Shown: piece by piece, positions 1 through 10,635 of the stretch
How positions within the stretch are numbered: the first letter of the stretch is position 1
Layout: every line of letters begins with the position of its first letter
Assembly: GCA_013368315.1 (NCBI GenBank)
Contig: JAACJM010000291.1
Coordinates: forward strand, 41,934-105,933
Direction of reading: 5' to 3'
Source: Tetrapyrgos nigripes
Taxonomy: Eukaryota > Basidiomycota > Agaricomycetes > Agaricales > Campanellaceae
Length of the DNA stretch: 64,000 nucleotides
Position numbers and translations under genes: made by a program
Notes under the pieces: generated by a model
Databases searched by the model: none
Told to the model about the DNA's origin: nothing
What the model saw: the letters and a program-made list of their open reading frames with translations, nothing else

Positions 1-35
1 ACCTTATTATTTCGCAGAAGTGTACCCACTAACAG

Positions 36-205
36 TGACACGAGGCAAAAGTTTTCATCTCGTGCAAACCAATCAAAGCGGCATCACGTGAACAGGACAC
101 TTTCCTTTGGTCTGAGGTCTTGTTCTTCCACTTTCACCAGGTAAGTAAAGTGGTCCTGCTATATTAGTAATGACATGACGCAAAAGTTTTCATCCTGCGC
201 AGACA
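36..205 (+). repeat. Short direct repeat upstream of the first gene
   Basis: Two ~35-bp near-identical stretches lie at about 36-71 and 171-205, sharing the core GCAAAAGTTTTCATC and a flanking TGACAYGASG. They sit 135 bp apart, just upstream of the first start codon. They could be paired upstream regulatory sites or a chance local duplication. No other feature was seen in positions 1-242. Confidence 0.5.
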
Positions 206-242
206 CATCAGAGTAGGCCCACGAAATCTTTCAGTGAATTAA

Positions 243-869
243 ATGAACTCGGTCACAGTAAGTCGTCTCGAACATCGACTATTTACGTGTCTTATGGTTG
301 TTTTAATTTTGCTAATGATTCACAGGTCGGTGAAATTTCTATACCAATGTCTCGGCGCAGTGGGAAGATTGGAGGTGGACCTTCACATAGCAAGGCTAGC
401 CAGGCTCAAGGAGGAGCCAAAAAGATACCTGCAAGTTCGGAAAGATACAGTGGGACAGAAAATCGAGTTATTCAGCCCAAAAGAACATTTGCTGGCCTGC
501 CGAAGCAAAGACGTCATCCAGCTTCCAAGATTCCTCAACCTCAAAAAGGTTTCAAAGGGACTCTGAAATCAAAGAGCACGCAACCTGAGAGTACTCAAGT
601 CTATCAGCCTGCATCAGTTTATCAGTATCCAGGTAGCAAGATTCCCATTATTACAGGGAAATCTTATCATGGAAATAGTATTGCGTCAGAAAAGCTACTC
701 AGTCTGGCTCGAAATCTGAAGGTCGCTATCAGGCAAGAAATCCCAACAGAGCAGACTTTGATCAAGCAAGGTGATTTTTGGAATTTTAATTATGAATATT
801 ACTAACATCTGAGTAGATTCCACAGATAATGGTAATCCTGTGTATGATTTTTTCCCGTTTATTTCATGA
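243..869 (+). CDS. Small basic protein of unknown function (3 exons)
   Basis: I do not recognise this protein. The model is exons 243-257, 326-770 and 826-869, giving about 167 residues. Intron 1 (258-325) has GTAAGT and CACAG ends; intron 2 (771-825) has GTGATT, a perfect TACTAAC branch site and CCACAG. Without splicing intron 2 the frame would end in an aromatic tail at 803-805, which I read as intron. The product is rich in Lys, Arg, Ser, Gln and Pro, with no membrane segment and no clear domain, so it is probably disordered. It ends about 165 bp before the NLR start on the same strand. The two could also be one longer gene, because the reading frame before the NLR ATG stays open for a few codons; I cannot settle this without transcripts. 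Confidence 0.5.
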
Positions 870-1033
870 AAGTGTAATGAATTGAAGATTTATGGCAGGA
901 ATAAGATCACTATCTCAAGACCAAGACAGGCCGATGTCAGGTTTGTACCTTCAATCTCAGACTCACAATCTCAGTGATTCATTCACTTGAAATTTGAACT
1001 TGTAGCATACTTGGGCAGGCAAAGGATTTTTCC

Positions 1034-3682
1034 ATGGACAACAGTCAAATCAATGTTGTGGGAGGAGCCCAGTATAACACACAAAACTATTTTGGACAAA
1101 AAGGTAAGATGGAATGTTTGGTGGGCATAAATTGATTGACTAATATTTCCTATGCCATAGGTAAACATTTCAACCTGCCATAGAGATTGAAGCTGAACTG
1201 TATCTATAGTAGGTGCATCTGAGTCTCCAACCACTTCGAAGAAGGTGCGCCTTTCAAATTTGGAATCTGATTTGTCCCTTTAAAGCTGATAATCTATCCA
1301 TCAACACAGAAAATCACATATGAGTAAGCTATTTGTATCTCCTTAATAAAGATACTGTTCATGAGACTTTCTAACAGTGATATCCACTTTGCAACACCTC
1401 CACCACCCAAGATTTTCACGGGAAGGGATGATCTTGTCAACGAAGGAGTTGAAATTCCCTGCAGAAGAGGCCAACACCACTTGGCAATTCTTGGACCTGG
1501 AGGAATTGGAAAAACATCCCTCGCACTTGTCATCAGCAATCAGCCTGAAGTTCAGGCCAAGTTTCCGAGGTTCCATTTCTTGCCTTGCGACATTCTGGAG
1601 GATCAGAATGGTCTCATCCAAGGCTTGATTCAAGTATTAGGGCTAAAGATGCAGGAAGGGAAAAGCCAGCATGACATCTTATATGATTATCTGCAAATCA
1701 ATCATAACCCTCTTCTTTTTATCCTTGATAATTTTGAAACACCTTGGAATTACAAGGATGCAAGAACAGATGTCAAGCATTTTATTGAAAAGATTGCTGA
1801 TTTCAGCTGTGTTACTCTCATTGTCACTATGAGAGGGATGGAAGGGCCAGGAGACATTGCATGGCAGATACTTGGAGAATCTCAGATACCAACGTTATCC
1901 ATGGAAGCTGCCAGAGAAGCATTCTATCAGGTCTCCAGAAAGATCAAAACAGAGGATAATTCTGGGAAAATTGATCATCTGAATGAACAGTTGGACTGTG
2001 TTCCTCTGGCAATCCGACTCATAGCCCAGCTTGCAAAAAAGATTAGTCTGGAGAATTTGCTCAGGAGATGGAATGAGTTAAAGACTAAAATACTCTCAGA
2101 GTCTGGAGCACAGCCTGGAAAACTGACAAATGTAGAGTTTTCCATAGAATTATCTGTCAGACTACTTGATCCGGCGGCAAAGGATCTCTTAGGAGCATTG
2201 TCATATCTACCCAATGGTGTACCTAACTGGAACCAAACACTGAGTGAAATGTTGCCTGATGTTCCTGAGCCAGAAATCAAAGTATTACAATTGCTGGATT
2301 GCTCACTTGTGCTTGAGAAAAGTGAAGCACTCATGATGCTTGCGCCAGTCAGAGAGTACATTGCAGCAAGATATAGTATCTCGGACTTCTTCCGTAACCA
2401 GATTGAGATATTTTATGTTGGAATCACAGAATTGATATCAAGCAATTCGAAACCAGGGCAAGATTTTGAGTTACATACTTTGAATCTTTTCAAAACATTT
2501 TCACAATATCAAGGTCAAGGGGGACAAGAAAAGGCTGCACTCTGTCTTCAAACTCTGGGAGATAAATATTACCATGTTGACCAGTACAGTAATGCTGCAA
2601 AGTTTTTGACAGAAGCTAGAGTCAAGTTTCAAAACATTAACAATGAATATGAAGCAGCCAATTGTCTGTGGCTGATGGGTGACATTCACAGAGTGCAAAG
2701 TCGATATAATGAGGCAATAGCAATACTGGCAGAAGCCAAATCTTGCTTCGAACAGATACGCAGTGAGGAGGGGATTGCAGGTTGTTTATGGAGTCTGGGT
2801 GACATCTACCAGATGCAAGACAAATATAATGAGGCAACAGCGGCACTGTCCGAAGCAAGAGTTCTGTTTCAGAGCATAGGGAATCAGGGTGGTGCTGCAA
2901 ACTGCTTGATGAGCCAGGGGGACATTTACAGGATGCAAAGCAAATATAGTGAGGCGACGGAAACACTTTTAGAAGCCAGAGTTCTGTACCAGAGCGTAGG
3001 AAGTCAGCTTGGTACTGCAAACTGCTTGAGCAGCCTGGGGAACATTTACAGGATGCAAGGCAAATATAGCGAGGCAAGAGAAACATTGTCTGAAGCCAGA
3101 GATCTGTTCCAGAGCATAGGAGGCCAAAGGGGTACTGCATACTGTCTGTGGAACCTCGGGGATATTTACAGGCAGCAATCCAAATATAATGAGGCAAGAG
3201 AAACATTGTCTGAAGCCAGGGTTGTGTACCAGAGCATAGGAGATCAGAGAGGTACTGCAGATTGTTTGAGAACACTGGGCCAGACACTGGAAGATCAGAA
3301 TCAATTAGATGAGGCTCTTTCATTAATCCATGAAGCATATGCAATTTATTCCACTATAAATGATGTTCGTGACATGGGTCACTGTTTGGAAAAATCAGGA
3401 GTTATATACAGAAAAATGGGTCAATATGAGCTGGCAAAGCAAGCCTTCATAAATGCATTGGGAGTTTTCTCTCAGCTTCAGTCTACAGATCATTATTATA
3501 TGGGATGGTGTCTTTATGAATTTGGCTTTCTTTTCAAAGACATGGGCGAGTATACTGAGGTCAGAAAGAAGTTTCAGGAAGCTAGGGACCTTTTTGCGTC
3601 TCATGGAGAGCTGCAAAGATATGTACCGATGTGTGAAAGAGCTCTGAAGGAAATGGAGAGTCTCGCCGAAGTTGCTCAGTGA
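1034..3682 (+). CDS. STAND/NLR-type receptor: NB-ARC-like ATPase plus nine TPR repeats
   Basis: This is a fungal NLR-like signal-transduction ATPase, probably cytosolic, of the kind linked to non-self recognition. Likely exons are 1034-1103, 1210-1244 and about 1352-3682; the last acceptor is uncertain. The short first exon encodes an Asn/Gln/Gly-rich segment (MDNSQINVVGGAQYNTQNYF). The core has a Walker A GPGGIGKTS near 1493-1519, a Walker B-like LLFILDNFE near 1710-1739, a sensor-like TMRG near 1830, and a GLPL-like CVPLAIRLIA near 1995. From 2534 to about 3650 there are nine TPR units of 40 residues (the eighth is 42), visible at DNA level as a 120-nt period (units start at 2534, 2654, 2774, 2894, 3014, 3134, 3254, 3374, 3500). 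No frameshift or stop was seen, so it looks functional. A partial inverted copy lies at 9.3-10.6 kb. Confidence 0.85.
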
Positions 3683-4313
3683 ATGTACAAACCAGAATTC
3701 TCTGTGATAGCATGTAGTATTGCCCTCCAAGTCGTATATAGCTGATCCAGTCATTCAGTACTTACTCTTTTGAAGTTTCATGGTTAGTAAAATGGTACTT
3801 TACTTTGTTAAGTATGTCAAACTTGTGATCAATAAAATGTGATTTATAACAGTATTACCATCTGCATGAGTAAGTCTCTCGTTTATTGCTATAGTAAGTC
3901 CCAAATGAGCCCTTCTCACACGTTACAAACTGCTGCGCTAAGACTCGCTTTCTAGAGGTTTCCTGCGCAGAAGTCTGCTTAAGCATGTAACGAAACGTAC
4001 TCGGAGTTAGCACGCCCCAAGCAGACTTTTTGGCGACTTCAATGCGTTTCCGGGATCTGGGCTTGGGACGTGAGACTGGGTGGTCTAAGGTGCATTCAGG
4101 CGTGCTTTTGACTGCCACTCTCATCAGTGACGAACTTGCACAGCCACCAATCCATCCCTACCCACCACGTCTACGATTACATACACGCCGTTACTACCTC
4201 TTCCTCCCAATCCTTGCGACAACGCCAACGCTAATAGAATCCCTTTCCGCATTACTTATCTCCTCCGGGTCGCCTTCTCCTTCCGTGTCTTCTCATCCAG
4301 ACGCACCCCTATG
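2353..4313 (+). repeat. Left arm of a ~2-kb inverted duplication
   Basis: This arm covers the NLR from its winged-helix/TPR junction to its stop, the NLR 3' flank, and the first part of MAPKK copy A. The same sequence recurs inverted at 8603-10601. Homology starts at GAGTACATTGCAGCAAG and ends at CCCTATG. The arms differ by scattered substitutions and small indels, so the duplication is not recent. Confidence 0.85.
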
Positions 4314-7300
4314 CATTCGTCTCGCGCTAATGGACACGGACATGGCATTGGCAGTAGCAGGCGTGGTGGTCTCAGACTCCCAGGCTACGATTACCTTTGA
4401 GGATTAGGAAGAAAAAGGCGAGAGTATTGATGGGGAAGATGCAGATTATGGGACAGAGACCGAGACTGAGGGCGAGGGGAATGGAAGAAGGCCCCGTCAC
4501 CAGTGTATTGACATCCACGTCGACTTCGACGTCTCCCTCCACATCTCTGCCCATCCGCCTCCTCAGAAAAAGTCCCCAACCCACCTTTCAAGAAGACGAA
4601 AACGTACTACAAGGCGTTGGGTTCCAAGGACGCGTACATTATGATAATGTTGCATCTCTTCCTCTGCCCCACTCCCTTGTCCCCTGTCCCCTTTCTCTCT
4701 CTCACTTTTCATACCCGCCCCCTCCGCTCCGCCCCTTTCTCACCTCTGCGTAAACCAGACCCTCCACCTCACCCCAACAATCCTAACGACCTATGCAAAC
4801 CACGGATGAGATGGTGAAATCTATAGAGATGGACATGGCGTTGGCCAAGAAGGTGGGTGTTTATCTTCTTGTATTCTTTTTTCATCGACGAGTGATTTTG
4901 AGTGTTTATGGCTGGTTGAGGAGTGGAGGAGGTTGGAAGTGGCAAGCTGGGCTCGGGTCGTTGTCCAGTTGGGAGTAGGCGGCCGGGCCGTGTTGGATTT
5001 GTGGGTATTGCATTGTTGGAACACTGGGGCTACAGGTTGGGGGCTTGGGGTTGGAAATGTCTTTCAGTATCTTGCTGGTGCTGTGGAGGTGCCCGGCTGA
5101 CCGGTCACAGTTGCCGTTGAGGTCGAGGGTCAGGCTTGGGAGTGGGATATTGCTGTCTTGTCCGAGTCATGCTGGCATTGTCAGTATCAGCGGGACCCTT
5201 TGGCGTTGTTCGTTTTCGTTTTCGTTTCGGTTTTCGTTTCGTTTCTTTGTCTCGCTTTCTTTCTTCCTTTCTTCGCTTGTCCTTTCCTCCTCTCATGTAA
5301 ATGCAAATACTGACCCTCGTACCCTTATCTCTGTCCACCCTTCCTCTCAACCTCTCCCCTATCACTCCCCACCTCCTCATTATCTCCTTCCCCTTCCCGC
5401 TCTCAAACGGATTGTCCTCGGAAATGCAAAACTTCAAATTTGCAAACAACTCCGCCGAGAACTCCGCATTTTTCATATATGCACAAAGCACTCCAAAACC
5501 AAAGTTAATGGCGCAGTCTTGCGGAGCATATCTGCAAGAGCCGAACGTATTTATATGCATGGAGTGGGATTGAGGTGGGTGTCTCTTCTCGCACGGTTTC
5601 CAGGTTTTTGCTTTCTTCCGCCATTTGCGCCGTTTCATGTCTTTCTCGCATTTCTCCCTCCCCTCTTGTTCCTTTGATGTCACCGTTGATGTCTTGTGTT
5701 TTCGTGTTTTCGTTTTACGGTTTCAATGCTGACTGGCTTATTTATAACCAGGCTCCTTCGACTCTATGAATCCACCTCCCCGCTCCGAGGGCATACCCCG
5801 ATCAACATGGTGAGGGGGATTGCGCAGAGTGTCTCGGAGGGTTCAGATTTCATGTAGGATGGGGTTATACATCACGGTGAGTTTCCTTGGCTTTACGTCT
5901 ATGTCTATGTACACAGCCATGGCTATGACTACGGCTAATTCTCTTTGGTTCTCAATTTATTGTTTCTGTTTTCCATGGCTTTCCCCCCGCTCTCTCGTTG
6001 CCGTTGACATCGTCGCTAACTACTGTTCTTTCTTTTTCTTCTCTCTTTGCGCGCTGCTTTGCCTGCCGTGCCCCCCTCCAAAATCCTCTCCTTCTCCGAA
6101 GACATTGCACCATGCAACCCTGGTGTCAGCGGAGAAGCTAGTGAACAGTTTTCGTGAATATGTTTGGGGGGAAGAGTGTTTGTATCAACGCGCGAGTTTT
6201 CGTTTTCCTTCCTCTTGGAGTTTCGGGGGGCGTGGTTTGGGGTTTTTGTGAAGGGTGGGGTCGGTCTGGTTTCAGGTGTGAGTTCGAGTTTCAATTGCTT
6301 TTCGAGGTTCGTCTTTGTTGCGAAGGGTGGGGTTTGGGGTTTAAGTGGTGTACTTTTCTTTCTTTCTTTCTTCTTTTCTTTTTTGAAAGGGGGGGTGGAG
6401 GGGGGGGGATTGGGCATCAGGCGTCAAAGTAGCGAAGGAGGGTAAAAGAAGGGTGAAGGGGAGGTTGGGTTCACGAGCTGAAGATGCGAGTATTAGTGTT
6501 GGGTTTTGGAGCTTGGTTATCAAATGCTCAGCATAGCTTCGGGTCTGGTTCCAGTGTCAACTATGGTGATGATACTGCCGGCGCTGATGTCGGCAGTAAT
6601 ATTGTCGATGTTAATGCTTCTGCTGGTTTTTGTCACCCACGGACGGTCCCGATGCTTTTCTGTCTTCCGCACAAAGTTCTGTTTTTATTCTATTCTTTTT
6701 TCTTCTTTTCTCTTCTTTGCTTTGTGATTTCTTTACATATATGTCTATTTCTCTTCGATCCTCCCATACACATATTCCTGGATTGGGGGTGGCAATGGTC
6801 TTTGGTGTTGGCTTCAATGTTGGCGATGCGTGAAGATGCGAACAAATAGGGGTAAACTTAAAACCAGATGTCGGATGGTACATAGCTCATAGTAAAATAG
6901 TCTCTACTTCATACTTGCACTCCAAGAATAACGTCACCAATGGAAGCTGGATCATTGCGTCCTACGGAGCATACCTGCAAGAACCGAATATACATATGTG
7001 TATGGAGTGGATTGAGGTGGGTCTCACCTTGCATGACTTCTAAGGTTTTTCGGTTTCTTCCGCCTTTTCCACAGTTTGGCATCCTTCTACCATTTCTCCC
7101 TCCCGTCTCGCACCTTAACTATGGCTAATTTTCTTTCATTCTTTCATTCTTACTTTCACATTTCCTGTTTTCGGCGTCTTTTTCCCCCCTCTCTCGTAAC
7201 CGTTGACATCGTCGCTAACTACTGTTCTTTCTTTTCCTCTCTCTTTGCGCATTGCTCTGCACTCCATCCCCTTAACTGTCCCCCCCTTCCCCCCCTCCTT

Positions 7301-7955
7301 GCTCTCCCTTTCCCTCCCCCCCTTACATTTCACAAGAAAATGAACCACGAAAAAGACATCGAAACCTCCAACTCGTCGTTTTCCATTATAGGCACATCAA
7401 ACTATGTGACTTTGGTGTCAGTGGAGAGTTGGTAATCATTTATACAAATACGTTTGCGGGGACGAGTGTTTATACCCGTGGTTTCACTGCTGTTGGTGAC
7501 TATAGAGTGCTAGACGGTCGCATACGGTGGTGCAGCTTCTGCTTCTGCCTCCACTCTTGCTGTTCATTTGTCGGTTTTATACTTCTCGGTTCTTCTTTTT
7601 TCTTTCTTCTCTTTTTGTTTACTTCCTTTTCCCCCCTTGTTGCTTATTCTCCTTCCTACTTATGTTTTGTTTCTTTTTTCTCGTTCTGTCCTTATCCCAT
7701 GGTTGTATGTGTGAAGCTAGTGGGTTATACCGTTGAGCGTTGGATGATGGGTAATTGGATATTGCGTATCAGTGCTCGGAGTACAGGAATGGGCTTGTAT
7801 TCGCATTGGTCTGGGCGATGACGGAAATAGGAACAGAATGGAAATAGTGCTGACGCTGGTGTTGCTACTAGGGACAGTGAACCCTGGGGATAGGGATAGA
7901 GACTGGAGTATGCGTCCCGCTTTCCCTGGCGTCTTTTTCGTTCCGCTTCTCTTTC
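4030..7955 (+). pseudogene. Decayed MAP kinase kinase gene, copy A
   Basis: Fragments in shifting frames match a fungal MAPKK of the Ste7/Fuz7 type. Near 4380-4620 an acidic N-terminal stretch (EDADYGTETETEGEGNG) is read with an in-frame TAG. Near 5770-5880 lies a decayed subdomain VI region, clearer in copy B. At about 7391-7480 the DFG loop reads IKLCDFGVSGELV and then NTFAGTSVY, very close to the MAPKK activation segment. The catalytic HRD loop is degraded to a KDIETSN-like reading. Long C/T-rich tracts between fragments are probably decayed introns; they generate false hydrophobic ORFs. A partial internal duplication is seen (the GCTAATTCTC..GTTGACATCGTCGCTAACTACTG block recurs at about 5935 and 7125). 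No intact kinase can be read. The same region exists as copy B at 27.7-36.7 kb. Confidence 0.65.
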
Positions 7956-8602
7956 TGTATTTGTTTTACTTGTCTCTGCCTTTGAGCCAAAGCTTGTGTC
8001 GACTTGAGTTCTGCAAAAGCCTTTGCAACAGGGTTGATGTATTGTCTCAGCATCCTTGACTCACTGCAAATTAATTTGCATGGCGCGTCTTTTCACGTAT
8101 CAGAATCTGCGTCTCTTTCTTCCTATGTACATCAGTTCGTTTGAATTCCTTCAGCAGTATTATCTTGGGAGGTGAGAAACACAGAATCACTAAACATACC
8201 TAATGTCCACTAAGTTCAACGAGGCTAATATCTGATACCTGTTTATAGAGGGCTTCCAAAAGTCCAGGTCAAGTTCTCCATCTAGCATCTTTGGTGAATA
8301 GGCGACGGCAAGTTTATGGTAATACACGGAGGTCACGAGTCTTAGCAGTAAAAGCTGACCGCGTGGAATTCGTGCAGATTGATAAGTTGGGCTTGGAGAA
8401 CCTGAATATTCAGGACATAGTAAATGAGCGCTCAGCGGAGCTGTCTCAGGCATATTGTTATACTGTAATGTGGTCCGTGATTTATTCTTCTTATACGGTA
8501 GAAATGTTCCTCAGATTCTGGGCATGGTCTCGCTGTGAATATAAATTCTATGTCTTTCTATTTTTTCTTTTTTTGGAGGAGCGTTATGTACTTGCAGTGT
8601 GC
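7956..8602 (+). other. Unassigned segment between MAPKK copy A and the inverted arm
   Basis: Homology to copy B stops near 7955 and the inverted arm starts at 8603. In between is a possible exon pair around 8094-8170 and 8250-8300, separated by a GTGAG..TATAG intron, followed by an open stretch at about 8291-8540. I recognise no family. It could be the remnant of a host gene disrupted by the inverted duplication. Confidence 0.3.
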
Positions 8603-10601
8603 CATAGGGGGTGTGGATGGATGAGAAGACGCAGAAGGAGATGGCGACCCGGAGGAGATAAGTAATGCGGAAAGGGATTCTATTAGCGTTGGCGTTGTCG
8701 CAAGGATTGGGAGGAAGAAGTAGTAACGGCGTGTATGTAATCGTAGAAGTGGTGTGAGGTTGCGCTGTTTAGGACCTGGTGGCTGGGCAAGTTCGTCACT
8801 GATGAGAGTGGCAGTCAAAAGCACGCCTGAATGCACCTTAGACCACCTAGTCTCACGTCCCAAGCCCAGATCCTGGAAACGCAGTGAAGTTGCAAAAAGT
8901 CTGCTTGGGGCGTGCTAACTTCGAGTACGTTTCACTACAACCTTAAGTAGACTTCTATGCAGGAAACCTCTAGAGAGCGAGTCTTAGTGCAGCAATTTGT
9001 AACGTGTGAGAAGGGCTCATTTGGGACTTACTATAGCAATAAACAAGACACTTACTCATGCAGATGCTAAAACTGTTATAAATAACATTTTATTGATCAC
9101 AAGTGGACGTACTTAACAAAGCAAAGTACTATGTTGTAGAGATTTCACGTTAGTTTTTTTGATTTTACTAACAATGAAACTTCAAAAGAGTAAGTACTGA
9201 ATGACTGGATCAGCTATATATGACTCGGAGGGCAATACTACATGCTATCACAGAGAATTCTGGTTTGTGCATTCACTGAGCAACTTCGGCGAGACTCTAC
9301 ATTTCCTTCAGAACTTCTTCACACATCTGTACACGGTTTTGCATCTCTCCATGAGACGCAAAAAGATCCCTAGCTTCCTGAAACTTCTTTCTAGCTTCAG
9401 TAAACTCGCCCATGTCTTTGAAAAGCAAGCCAAATTGATAAAGACACCATCCCATATAATAATGATCTGTAGACTGAAGCTGAGAGTAAGATGCCAATGC
9501 ATCCGTGAAGGCTTGCTTTGCCAGCTCATATTGACCCATTTTTCTGTATATAACTCCTGATTCTGCCAAACAGTAACCCATCTCACGAACATCATTTATA
9601 GTGGAATAAATTGCATATGCTTCATGGATTAATGAAAGAGCCTCATCTAATTGATTCTGATCTTCCAGTGTCTGGCCCAGCACTTTCAGACATTCTGCAG
9701 TACCTCTCTGATCTCCTATGCTCTGGTACACAACCCTGGCTTCAGACAATGTTTCTCTTGCCTCATTATATTTGGATTGCTGCCTGTAAATATCCCCGAG
9801 GTTCCGCAGACAGTATGCAGTACCCTGTTGCTTTCCTATGCTCTGGTACAGATCTCTGGCTTCGGACAATGTTTCTCTTGCCTCGCTATATTTGCCTTGC
9901 ATCCTGTAAATGTTCCCCAGGCTATGCAAGCACTCTGCAGTACCAATCTGACTTCCTATGCTCTGGTGCAGAACTCTGGCTTCTAAAAGTGTTTTTGTTG
10001 CCTCACTATATTTGCTTTGAATCCTGTAAATGTCCCCCTGGCTCTTCAAGCAGTCTGCAGCACCAGCCTGATTCCCTATGCTCTGATACAGCACTCTTGC
10101 TTCAGACAGTGCCGCTGTTGCCTCATTATATTTGGATTGCATCTGGTAGATGTTACCCAGACTCCATAAACAATCTGCAATCCCCTGCTCGCTGCGTATC
10201 TGTTCGAAGCGAGATTTGGCTTCTGCCAGTATTGCTATTGCCTCATTATTTCGACTTTGCGCTCCGTGAATGTTACCCATCTGCCGCAGACAATTGGCTG
10301 CTTCATATTCATTGTTAATGTTTTGAAACTTGACTCTAGCTTCTGTTAAAAACTTTGCAGCATTACTGTACTGGTCAACATAGTAATATTTAACTCCCAA
10401 TGTTTGAAGACAGAGTGCAGCCTTTTCTTGTCCCCCTTGACCTTGATATTGTGAAAATGTTTTAAAAGATTCAAAGTATGTAACTCCAAATCTCCCCCTG
10501 GTTTCGAATCACTTGATATCAATTCTGTGATTCCAACATAAAATATCTCAACCTGGTTATGGAAGAAGTCCGAGATACTATATCTTGCTGCAATGTACTC
10601 T
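8603..10601 (-). repeat. Right arm of the ~2-kb inverted duplication
   Basis: This is the reverse complement of 2353-4313, separated from it by about 4.3 kb. From high to low coordinate it holds the TPR half of the NLR, its 3' flank and the beginning of the MAPKK region, breaking at CCCTATGG. Its outer end at about 10601 is fused to an unrelated gene that starts at 10636 on the other strand. Confidence 0.85.
9297..10601 (-). pseudogene. Truncated NLR pseudogene (TPR half only)
   Basis: This is the duplicated 3' part of the NLR at 1034-3682. It has all nine TPR units but no ATPase core, because homology begins at the GAGTACATTGCAGC junction. A one-base deletion near 10466-10474 (CTTTTCAAAACATT reduced to CTTTTAAAACATT) breaks the frame before the first repeat. 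A GAG to TAG change removes the last eight residues at 9297-9299. The TPR units have nevertheless kept an open frame, with replacement changes concentrated at particular repeat positions (see findings). It may have been a donor or recipient in gene conversion with the intact copy. Confidence 0.8.
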
Positions 10602-10635
10602 TCGTCTGGCTGGCCCAGCCGTCTTCCTCCTCCAA

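Noticed and set aside
771..805. An aromatic C-terminal tail (GDFWNFNYEYY) on the small protein, which could have been a partner amyloid motif to the NLR first exon
   Set aside because: The segment begins with GTGATT, contains TACTAAC and is followed by CCACAG; it is far more likely an intron than coding sequence.
5045..8059. Many hydrophobic ORFs that look like membrane proteins
   Set aside because: They come from C/T-rich tracts, probably decayed introns, in MAPKK copy A and recur in copy B without frame conservation.
9611..10318. Cys/Leu-rich ORF on the plus strand opposite the TPR repeats, also at 2637-3344 on the minus strand
   Set aside because: Antisense shadows of the 120-nt TPR period. 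They occur in both copies only because the repeats do.
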